DNA of 64,000 bases, from contig NZ_NEVU01000001.1 in the NCBI RefSeq assembly GCF_002261355.1, positions 1,094,283-1,158,282 on the forward strand, in the 5' to 3' direction. The translations under genes and the position numbers were made by a program. Positions 57,619-64,000 of this stretch are shown in pieces (positions within the stretch are counted from its first letter, which is position 1; each line of letters begins with the position of its first letter). The notes under the pieces were generated by a model. It ran no database searches. It saw only the letters and a list, made by a program, of their open reading frames with translations, and had not been told where the DNA came from. This stretch comes from Bordetella genomosp. 12. Its GTDB lineage: Bacteria; Pseudomonadota; Gammaproteobacteria; Burkholderiales; Burkholderiaceae_B.

Positions 57619-58385
57619 CGCCCACCCAGCACCTCTTGTTTCTGCTGGCCGTCGCGGTGGCCACCTATGCCCAGACCATGACGGGCTTTGCCTTCGGGCT
57701 GGTGCTGTTGGGGCTGTCGAGCCTGTTCGCATTGGCGCCATTGCCCGATATGTCCAATACCGTCAGCATTCTGACGCTGATCAATGCGCTGGTGGCCATC
57801 GGCCGCAATCGTCCCCAGGTGAATTGGACCTTGCTGCGACCGGCCATGATCAGCAGCCTGGTCGGTGTGGCGCTGGGGGTCGCGGCGCTGGATTCCATCC
57901 ATGGCCGCATGTCGGTGGTGCTGCAGTGGCTGCTGGGCCTGACCATTCTGGTCTGTGCGTTCATGCTGATCATGCAGGCCCGGCAACTGCCGCGGGTGTC
58001 GTCGCGGCCGGTCTTCGTGTTCTTCGGACTGATCTCGGGCCTGTTGGGCGGGCTGTTCTCCAGCGCCGGCCCCCCCATGGTCTATCAGTTGTACCGCCAG
58101 CCCCTGCCCTTGGCCGTGATCCGCAATTCCTTGCTGGTTCTGTTCGCCGCCAACGCCGTGGTGCGCCTGGCCCTGGTGAGCTGGCAGGGCACGCTGCACG
58201 CCAATACCCTGTGGATGAGCCTGGAAGCGTTACCGGTCGTGGTCATCCTCACGATGCTCGTGCGGCGGTTCGCGACGGCGGACTCCATCCGCGCCGTCAA
58301 ACGGATGGTGTTCGTGCTGCTGATCGCCGCCGGCCTGGGCCTGGTCGGGCCCGCTACGCGGACCTTGTGGCAGATGGCCTTTTGA
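57615..58385 (+). CDS. TauE/SafE-family sulfite/organic anion exporter
   Basis: Membrane protein of 256 residues with seven or eight helices; TauE/SafE family (DUF81). Family traits are TMTGFAFGLVLLGLSSLF near the start and LISGLLGGLFSSAGPPMVYQLY in the second half. ATG 57615 overlaps the DMT stop (ATGA); the longer in-frame extension runs through the DMT gene and is rejected. Pairing with an EamA protein suggests joint export of sulfur compounds (inference). Confidence 0.9.
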   Translation: MTPTQHLLFLLAVAVATYAQTMTGFAFGLVLLGLSSLFALAPLPDMSNTVSILTLINALVAIGRNRPQVNWTLLRPAMISSLVGVALGVAALDSIHGRMSVVLQWLLGLTILVCAFMLIMQARQLPRVSSRPVFVFFGLISGLLGGLFSSAGPPMVYQLYRQPLPLAVIRNSLLVLFAANAVVRLALVSWQGTLHANTLWMSLEALPVVVILTMLVRRFATADSIRAVKRMVFVLLIAAGLGLVGPATRTLWQMAF

Positions 58386-58386
58386 G

Positions 58387-60768
58387 TCAGAGGGGCGCGG
58401 CCGCGCTGGTCTCGGGGGGCGGCTCGGCCGGCTTGGCGTTCTCGCTGCGCAGAATCATGGTGTTGGGCGAGGACATCTCCAGTCCGGCCTCGTCCAGGCG
58501 ACGCAGCATCTCGAACAGCAGCGCGCTGCGCACGCCATAGGCCGCGCGCGGCGAACTGACATAAGCCTTGGCGTTGAAGGTCAGATGGCCATTATCGATG
58601 CCATCCAGATAGACATTGGGGGCGGGGTTCTCCAGGATGTCCTCGTGGCTGTCGAAGACTTCCAGCATGATCTGTCGCACCCGTGCCGCATCCGTGTTCA
58701 GCGGCATGGGCAGTTTGATCTGCACCAGCCCGATGGGGTTGGCGTGCGTGACGTTGCGCACGGTCTTGGTGATGAATTCGGAGTTCGGCACGATCACCGT
58801 GGACCGGTCGCTCATCTGGATTTCGGTGGCCCGCACATTGATGCGCTGGATGTCGCCCTCGATGCCGCCCAGCGAGACCCAGTCGCCCACCTTTACCGGC
58901 CGCTCGGCTAGCAGAATGAGGCCGGAGACAAAGTTCTGCACTACGGCTTGCAGCCCGAAACCGATACCCACCGACAGCGCGCTGGCAATCCAGGCCACGC
59001 GTTCCAGGCCGATACCCAGGGCGGACAGCGCCAGCGCCACCGAAACCACCACGCCGGCGTAGCCGAACAAGGTGGCCGCGGAAGCCTGCATGCCGGGGTC
59101 CAGTTCCGTCGTGGGCAGATAGCGCGTCGTGAGCCAGCGTTTGAGCAGGCGCACCGACAGCAAGCCGACCGCCAGCACCAGCAGGGCCTGGGCGACCGCG
59201 CCGGGGCGGATCTGCACCTCGCCGATCTGCAGCCCTTTGTACAAGCCGTCGAGGCGATGCAACAGATCGGTGGGCGCTTCGCCGAAGGGGGCCGCCAGCA
59301 GCACCACGGCGATCAGAATCACCATCAGGCGCCCCACGCCGGACAGCAACACGCCGGCCTGCCCGCGCAGGCGCGCCTGCAAGGTAAGCGGCTCTTCCTT
59401 GGCCGGCCCGCTCAGCAGCGTGGTGAAACCATCGTCGATCAGCACCGACGCCAGGTAGGCCGTGGCGATGACGACCAGCGTCCACATCGCCTGCCGCACG
59501 AGAAAACTACCCAGCGCGGCGTAACCCGTCAACAGCGCCAGCAGGCTCAAGCCCAGAACGGCCCAGGCGACGGCGGTCAGGCCCGCCAGCCATAGCGGCC
59601 TGGGCGGCGGGGTCTCGGCCAGGCTGCGGCGCAGCCGTTCGGTGCGCGCCAGCGCCGCCATCAGCACCAGCGTCATGATGGTGACCACCAGATTGTTCAG
59701 CGCGATGGTGCCGGTCAGGCTGGCGTTGATGAGCACGGGCAGGCGCTCGGCCAGCCAGGCCGCCACGACCAGCACGCCCAGGGTCAGCGGCAGCCAGCGC
59801 AGGCCGTCGGCCACGACGTCGGGCAAAGGGGGCAGGCGCCACGAGGGGCGGTGAATGGACAGCAGGGCATAACCCAACCCCGCCACGAAACCGCCAAACG
59901 CCGCCATTTCCACCAGGCTCGATAGCAGCGTTTGTACATCATCGGCGATGTCGCCATGCCAGGTCAGGCCGATCACCACCAACTCCGCGACCAGGGCCGG
60001 AGCCAGCGTGGACAGGGCCACCACGGCCACCGCCAGGACCGAGCGCCGCAGCCTGCCGGGCGGCACGCGCGTGGCGGTCAGCTTCATCAGCATCTGCCCG
60101 GCCCAGTAGCGCAAGGCCACCACCGCGGCGATCAGAATCAGCAGGGTGGTCCAGGCCCAGCCCGGCGTGTCGGCGACCGTGGCCTTGAGTTCATCGAGCA
60201 GATCATTCAGCCGCGCCAGGTCGCGCGGCAATTCGCCGCGCAACTCCGACCAGAAACTGGCAGCCAGCAAGGATCCGCGCCGCTCGCCGAGCCGCGCTTG
60301 AAATTGCGTGCGGCGCAGCCCCGAGATCTGTTCGGCGGTCTGGGCGGCTTCGACCGATAGCAGGCGAGCCAGTTTGATCTGTGCATCGAGATTGCGGTTG
60401 TTCTTCTCGAGCTGCGCGCGCTGGGCCGCGACATCCGGCGTATCGCGCCCGCCGTCGGCGATCGGGCCCAGCTCGGTCAGCCGGGCCGCGACGCTGGCTT
60501 GCTGCGGCGTCAAGGCTTCGGCGATGGCATCGGCCTGGGCCTGGATCTGCAAGGCGTCGCTGCGGCGCTGGACCAGGACATCATCGTTGGTCTGTTGATC
60601 CAGGTCTTTGCGCAGCGCGTCGATCGCCTTGCGGGCATCGGCCAGCGTCGTCTCCGCGTCGCCCGCCGTGGTGGGCGGCTGCGCGCCGGCTGCGGCGCCC
60701 AGCGCCAGCGCCAGGACGACAAACAGGCGCAGGCAGGCCATGCGCCAGAGAGAAAGAGTCGGTTTCAT
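58387..60768 (-). CDS. DUF3772/MscS-family mechanosensitive ion channel
   Basis: Large mechanosensitive channel protein of 793 residues. Signal peptide about 1-32 (ends GAAAGAQ), a periplasmic coiled-coil domain with DUF3772 (about 35-200), about ten membrane helices (205-560), and a C-terminal MscS pore and beta domain. The pore and beta domain include VGIGFGLQAVVQNFVSGLILLAERPVKVGD and RVNATEIQMSDRSTVIVPNS-like segments. ATG 60768 is chosen; a TTG six bases earlier is in frame. It protects against osmotic downshock. Its stop lies one base from the convergent TauE/SafE stop. Confidence 0.93.
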   Translation of the reverse strand: MKPTLSLWRMACLRLFVVLALALGAAAGAQPPTTAGDAETTLADARKAIDALRKDLDQQTNDDVLVQRRSDALQIQAQADAIAEALTPQQASVAARLTELGPIADGGRDTPDVAAQRAQLEKNNRNLDAQIKLARLLSVEAAQTAEQISGLRRTQFQARLGERRGSLLAASFWSELRGELPRDLARLNDLLDELKATVADTPGWAWTTLLILIAAVVALRYWAGQMLMKLTATRVPPGRLRRSVLAVAVVALSTLAPALVAELVVIGLTWHGDIADDVQTLLSSLVEMAAFGGFVAGLGYALLSIHRPSWRLPPLPDVVADGLRWLPLTLGVLVVAAWLAERLPVLINASLTGTIALNNLVVTIMTLVLMAALARTERLRRSLAETPPPRPLWLAGLTAVAWAVLGLSLLALLTGYAALGSFLVRQAMWTLVVIATAYLASVLIDDGFTTLLSGPAKEEPLTLQARLRGQAGVLLSGVGRLMVILIAVVLLAAPFGEAPTDLLHRLDGLYKGLQIGEVQIRPGAVAQALLVLAVGLLSVRLLKRWLTTRYLPTTELDPGMQASAATLFGYAGVVVSVALALSALGIGLERVAWIASALSVGIGFGLQAVVQNFVSGLILLAERPVKVGDWVSLGGIEGDIQRINVRATEIQMSDRSTVIVPNSEFITKTVRNVTHANPIGLVQIKLPMPLNTDAARVRQIMLEVFDSHEDILENPAPNVYLDGIDNGHLTFNAKAYVSSPRAAYGVRSALLFEMLRRLDEAGLEMSSPNTMILRSENAKPAEPPPETSAAAPL

Positions 60769-60889
60769 GGTCAATGCTCAAGAACTGAGCCAGCATAGCA
60801 AGCGTTGCGGCGCGGCGTGCGCCAACCACCGGGGGCGGTGCAACAGAATATATCGGCTGGCAGTGTACGCCTGTCAGCCTTTCCTGCGC

Positions 60890-61783
60890 CTAGGCGGCGC
60901 GCGGGCCCAGCACCTCATCGCAGATCGTCAGCCAGGCGCGGGCGGCATAGGAGAGATAGCGGTCACGAACCCAGATGTGGCCGATCTCCCACTGCACCCC
61001 GGAGCGCGCCAGCCGGGCCGTGCTCAGGCCGCGTGTCTTGAGTAACTGCACCAGCGGCTCGGGCAGGATGGCCGTGCCCAGCCCGGAGCCGGCCATCGCG
61101 GCCAGAAAGTCCCAATGGGCGCTCTGCGCCGCCACTTGGGGGGCGAAGCCGGCCGACTCGCATGCCTGCCGCAGCCGGCGCGTCAGGGCGAAGTCCTCCG
61201 TGGGGATGAGCAGCGGCACATCGCGCAGGGCGCTCAGCGGCAGGGTGGTCTTGCCCGCCCACACCGCATCGGCGGCGCCCACGGCCCAAAGCGGGTAGCT
61301 GCCAAACCGCCGGGCTTGCAGGGGCCCGGTGGCCGCGACCGGCAATACCGTGGCGCCGACCTCGATTTCACCGGCCGAGACGAGGCGCTCGACCGCCTGT
61401 CCGGTGCCTTCGCGCAGGCTGAGGCGGATCTGCGGATAGCGCTCGCGAAAGCGCTGCACCACGGGGATGAACAGCAGGTTGATCATGGGCGGAATCCCCA
61501 CCTCGAGCTCGCCGCGTTCCAGTTCCACCGCCTGGCGCACTTCGGCATTCAGCTGGCGCATCGCGCCCAGGATATGCAGCCCGCGCTCGTAGACGATGCG
61601 GCCGGTATCGGTGGGGCGGGCAGTATGGCCGTCGCGGATCAGCAGCGGCGTGCCCACCTCTTCCTCCAGCTGGCGGATCATCTTGCTCACCGTGGATTGG
61701 GTCACGAACAGCTTCCGGGCCGCCTGCGTAAAGCTGGCGCAACTGACGGTTTCCACGAAATAGCGCAGGGCGCGAATGTCCAT
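60890..61783 (-). CDS. LysR-family transcriptional regulator
   Basis: Regulator of 297 residues. Its HTH begins MDIRALRYFVETVSCASFTQAARKL and continues TVSKMIRQLEEEVGTPLL, with the recognition helix. It is similar in layout to CynR/YwbI-type regulators. It is divergent from the CoA-transferase gene over 223 bp that contain AT-rich half-sites (CGACTTG and TAAGTC repeats near 61805-61845), so regulation of that gene is likely. Confidence 0.92.
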   Translation of the reverse strand: MDIRALRYFVETVSCASFTQAARKLFVTQSTVSKMIRQLEEEVGTPLLIRDGHTARPTDTGRIVYERGLHILGAMRQLNAEVRQAVELERGELEVGIPPMINLLFIPVVQRFRERYPQIRLSLREGTGQAVERLVSAGEIEVGATVLPVAATGPLQARRFGSYPLWAVGAADAVWAGKTTLPLSALRDVPLLIPTEDFALTRRLRQACESAGFAPQVAAQSAHWDFLAAMAGSGLGTAILPEPLVQLLKTRGLSTARLARSGVQWEIGHIWVRDRYLSYAARAWLTICDEVLGPRAA

Positions 61784-62006
61784 AGCGGCGAAATGATGAA
61801 AAAAACGACTTGTTTTGATGATTTTAAGTCATTACGACTTTCTTTCGCGCGTTTCTATACTCCAGAGAACACGTCATCGGCGGGCCGCGTCCCGTGATGG
61901 CGAATTGGAAAACGCCGCGACAGACGGTGTCCAGGCATGTGGAGACCAGATCTGTCAGCAACGTGTCGTGGGCGCACGTTGGTCGGCACAGATGTCTGGA
62001 GACACC

Positions 62007-63524
62007 ATGGACCTCGACCGTATCCGTCACGCCGGGCTGCGCTCGCGTGTGACAACTGCCCGGGCAGCCGCCGAATTGATTCAGGACGGCATGACCGTCG
62101 GCATGAGCGGCTTTACCCGTGCCGGCGATTGCAAGGCCGTGCCGGTCGCGTTGGCCGAACGCGCTGCGCAGGAACCCCTGCAGATCACCCTTATTACCGG
62201 CGCTTCGCTGGGCCACGATACCGATAAGCTGCTGGCCGAAGCCGGCGTGCTGGCCCGCCGCCTGCCTTTTCAGGTCGACAGCACCCTGCGCCGCAACATC
62301 AATCAGGGCGCCATTCACTTCATTGATCAGCACCTGTCGGAAACCGTCGAACAGCTGCGCAGTGGCCATATCGGTCCCGTTGACGTCGCCATCATCGAGG
62401 CGGCGGCCATCACTGAGGACGGCGGCATCGTGCCCACCATGTCGGTGGGCAACTCCGCGTCCTTTGCGGAGCAGGCGGCCGTGGTGATCGTGGAAATCAA
62501 CCAGAGCGTGCCGGCCGCCATCGAAGGTCTGCACGATATCTACGTGCCGGCCCCTCACGGCGAGCGCCAGCCGCTGCCCCTGGTCACACCCGACCAGCGC
62601 ATCGGCAGCACGGCCATCCGCGTGGATCCGGCAAAAATCGCCGCCATCGTCTTCACCAGCGCGCCGGACAGCCCCTCCAACGCCTTACCGGCCGATGACG
62701 AGACGGCCGGGATCGCGGGCCATATCGTGCGTTTTCTGGAAGGCGAAGTGGCGGCCGGGCGCCTGACGCCCTCCTTATTACCCTTGCAGGCCGGCATCGG
62801 CACCATCGCCAACGCGGTGCTGCAGGGATTCGGCCAGGCCGGCTTTGAAGGCCTGACCATGTACTCCGAGGTACTGCAAGACAGCGCCATTTCCTTGCTG
62901 GACAGCGGCAAGCTGGCCTTTGCGTCCGCCTCGTCCATCACGGTGTCGCAGCCGGTCTACGACAAACTGCTCAACAACCTTGAGCACTACCGAGACCGTC
63001 TGGTGCTGCGCCCGCAGGAAATCAGCAACGCGCCGGAAATCGTGCGCCGCCTGGGCATCATCGCCATCAATACGGCGCTGGAGTTCGATATCTACGGCAA
63101 TGTGAACTCCACGCACGTGGGCGGCACCCATATGATGAATGGCATCGGCGGTTCGGGCGACTTCGCCCGCAATGCCCACCTGGCCATCTTCGTGAGCAAA
63201 TCCGTCGCCAAAAACGGTGACATATCTAGTGTCGTGCCCATGGTGCCCCATGTGGACCACAACGAGCACGATGTGGACATCCTGGTCACCGAATGCGGGC
63301 TGGCCGATTTGCGGGGGCTCGCGCCCCGTGAGCGCGCCCAGGCCGTGATCGACAACTGTGTCCATCCCTCCTATCGCGCCGCGCTGCAGGATTATTTCGA
63401 CCGCGCCTGTGAGCGGGGAGGGCAGACGCCCCATTTGCTGGAAGAGGCTTTCTCCTGGCACCAGCGCTACAACGCCACCGATTCCATGCGCGAGCCTGAG
63501 CCCACGGCCAGGCGCGTGGCTTGA
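62007..63524 (+). CDS. Acetyl-CoA hydrolase / succinyl-CoA:acetate CoA-transferase
   Basis: Class I CoA-transferase of 505 residues (AarC/SCACT and acetyl-CoA hydrolase family). It moves CoA from succinyl-CoA to acetate or hydrolyses acetyl-CoA, linking acetate to the TCA cycle. The catalytic glutamate is Glu288 in TMYSEVLQD; the oxyanion and CoA-binding loops are QAGIGTIANAVL and GIGGSGDFARNA. ATG 62007 has GGAG five bases upstream and is preferred to ATGs at 61992 and 61815. It is followed by a strong terminator. Confidence 0.93.
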   Translation: MDLDRIRHAGLRSRVTTARAAAELIQDGMTVGMSGFTRAGDCKAVPVALAERAAQEPLQITLITGASLGHDTDKLLAEAGVLARRLPFQVDSTLRRNINQGAIHFIDQHLSETVEQLRSGHIGPVDVAIIEAAAITEDGGIVPTMSVGNSASFAEQAAVVIVEINQSVPAAIEGLHDIYVPAPHGERQPLPLVTPDQRIGSTAIRVDPAKIAAIVFTSAPDSPSNALPADDETAGIAGHIVRFLEGEVAAGRLTPSLLPLQAGIGTIANAVLQGFGQAGFEGLTMYSEVLQDSAISLLDSGKLAFASASSITVSQPVYDKLLNNLEHYRDRLVLRPQEISNAPEIVRRLGIIAINTALEFDIYGNVNSTHVGGTHMMNGIGGSGDFARNAHLAIFVSKSVAKNGDISSVVPMVPHVDHNEHDVDILVTECGLADLRGLAPRERAQAVIDNCVHPSYRAALQDYFDRACERGGQTPHLLEEAFSWHQRYNATDSMREPEPTARRVA

Positions 63525-63557
63525 CGGTTGTCTCCGGAGCGCGCCGCGCTTCTTGAT

Positions 63558-63582
63558 AAAGGGCCGTCAGGCCCTTTTTTTT
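63558..63582 (+). terminator. Rho-independent terminator of the CoA-transferase gene
   Basis: The 6-bp stem AGGGCC/GGCCCT with a 4-base loop is followed by a long T-run. Confidence 0.9.
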
Positions 63583-63669
63583 GTCCGCGGCGGGGCGTCA
63601 TCGGTCCCTCTCTATATAGAGGGACCTTGGGTAATGGGGCGGGCGGACCGCCTGCGGCAGGTCCTTCCG

Positions 63670-63699
63670 TCCCTGTAAGGGCTATCCCTGTCAGGGCTA
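63670..63699 (+). repeat. 15-bp tandem repeat with internal hairpins
   Basis: Two copies of TCCCTGTNAGGGCTA, differing at the N position, lie head to tail; each can form a small CCCT/AGGG hairpin. They lie 15 bp upstream of the -35 box of the first promoter. Confidence 0.7.
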
Positions 63700-63713
63700 G
63701 TACCAGTCCGATT

Positions 63714-63741
63714 TTGACAGATAAAAAAACCGTGCTATAGT
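63714..63741 (+). promoter_or_regulatory. Strong sigma-70-type promoter
   Basis: A consensus -35 TTGACA (63714-63719) and -10 TATAGT (63736-63741) are 16 bases apart. Its strength fits rRNA, tRNA or ribosomal-protein genes. Confidence 0.75.
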
Positions 63742-63951
63742 TCGCCCCCTCGCAGCACAGACAGCAATGCAAACGCAACGCAGCCGGTGTAGCGAGACCG
63801 AAGCGAGATGGTTTTTCGGGTTCCAAAGCGATTGCCGCATGAGCGGGGCGCAGGAAGCGAAAGGGGTCTCTGACACGGGGAGGGTGGTTTAGGCGTAGCG
63901 CCGGCCGGGATTCCAGTGTTGCACGACGGTGTAGAAATAAAGCAGCTTCGG

Positions 63952-63981
63952 TTGCATGATCTGCAAAAGTTGTGTTATAGT
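63952..63981 (+). promoter_or_regulatory. Second sigma-70-type promoter
   Basis: A -35-like TTGCAT (63952-63957) and the same -10 TATAGT (63976-63981) are 18 bases apart. It has the same orientation as the promoter 240 bp upstream and is tandem to it. Confidence 0.5.
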
Positions 63982-64000
63982 TTCGGGCTTGGCAGTTAAC

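Larger units (their letters stand above)
63525..64000. other. Non-coding 3' end of window
   Basis: This 476-bp stretch has no convincing gene. It carries a terminator, a hairpin of 9-bp arms GGTCCCTCT/AGAGGGACC (63603-63626), a 15-bp tandem repeat and two promoter-like elements, all pointing right. It looks like the leader of a strongly expressed gene, perhaps stable RNA, beyond base 64000. Confidence 0.5.

Noticed and set aside
63742..63951. Possible tRNA or small RNA gene between the two end promoters
   Set aside because: No cloverleaf, CCA end or clear terminator could be drawn; left as leader sequence.

Overview
The window is GC-rich, densely coded bacterial DNA and looks like a member of the Burkholderiales, family Alcaligenaceae (Bordetella/Achromobacter group). 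This rests on the combination of a Bug-type solute receptor, DUF2863, DUF2968 and DUF1178 proteins, elongation factor P with the arginine rhamnosyltransferase EarP, paired AcnA and AcnB, and many LysR regulators. The species cannot be fixed from the sequence. No tRNA, rRNA, CRISPR array, insertion sequence or prophage gene was recognised, so most of the window looks like stable chromosome.

Layout. 1-16 kb: the truncated 3' part of a TonB-dependent siderophore receptor, then metabolic and transport genes. These are LysR divergent from argC (type 2), a PAS-GGDEF diguanylate cyclase, a BaiN-like flavoprotein, a membrane metallophosphoesterase, a DUF2007/zinc-ribbon protein, an MFS exporter, a GntP permease, a glutathione transferase, a nitronate monooxygenase, LysR divergent from an adenine deaminase, and a cupin behind another LysR. 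16-21.5 kb: a LysR-controlled set with a PEP-mutase/methylisocitrate-lyase family enzyme, a Bug receptor, a dipeptide-type binding protein and a gamma-glutamyltransferase-like enzyme. 21.6-26 kb: a MarR regulator, a large Gly/Leu-rich lipoprotein with an internal duplication, and a TpsB-type (FhaC/ShlB) outer-membrane transporter with no visible TpsA partner.

26.4-40.9 kb: an MHYT sensor followed by a complete Tad/Flp type IVb pilus locus on the plus strand. The order is flp pilin, prepilin peptidase, two TadE/F-like pseudopilins, CpaB, secretin, TadZ/CpaE, TadA ATPase, TadB, TadC, TadD lipoprotein, a DUF3613 protein, a TadG-like protein and a sigma-54 activator. The genes are tightly packed and several overlap. 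A -24/-12-like element sits upstream of the MHYT gene, and a strong hairpin follows flp.

41-64 kb: a DUF2968 lipoprotein, a DUF1178 protein, efp and earP, a DUF2863 protein, a DODA-type dioxygenase, then acnA and acnB on the minus strand. Between the two aconitases lie a lytic-transglycosylase-like lipoprotein and a second TonB receptor with a clear Fur box. acnA and acnB share a nearly identical 21-bp palindromic element upstream, probably a common operator. The window then has a DEDDh exonuclease with a MazG-like hydrolase, an ABM-family monooxygenase, two transporters (DMT and TauE/SafE), a DUF3772 mechanosensitive channel, and LysR divergent from an acetyl-CoA hydrolase/succinyl-CoA:acetate CoA-transferase. 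The last 476 bp carry a terminator, short repeats and two promoter-like elements that probably serve a strongly expressed gene beyond the window.

The least explained parts are the Gly-rich lipoprotein/MarR/TpsB locus, the shared acnA/acnB operator, and the overlapping prepilin peptidase/TadE junction in the Tad locus.
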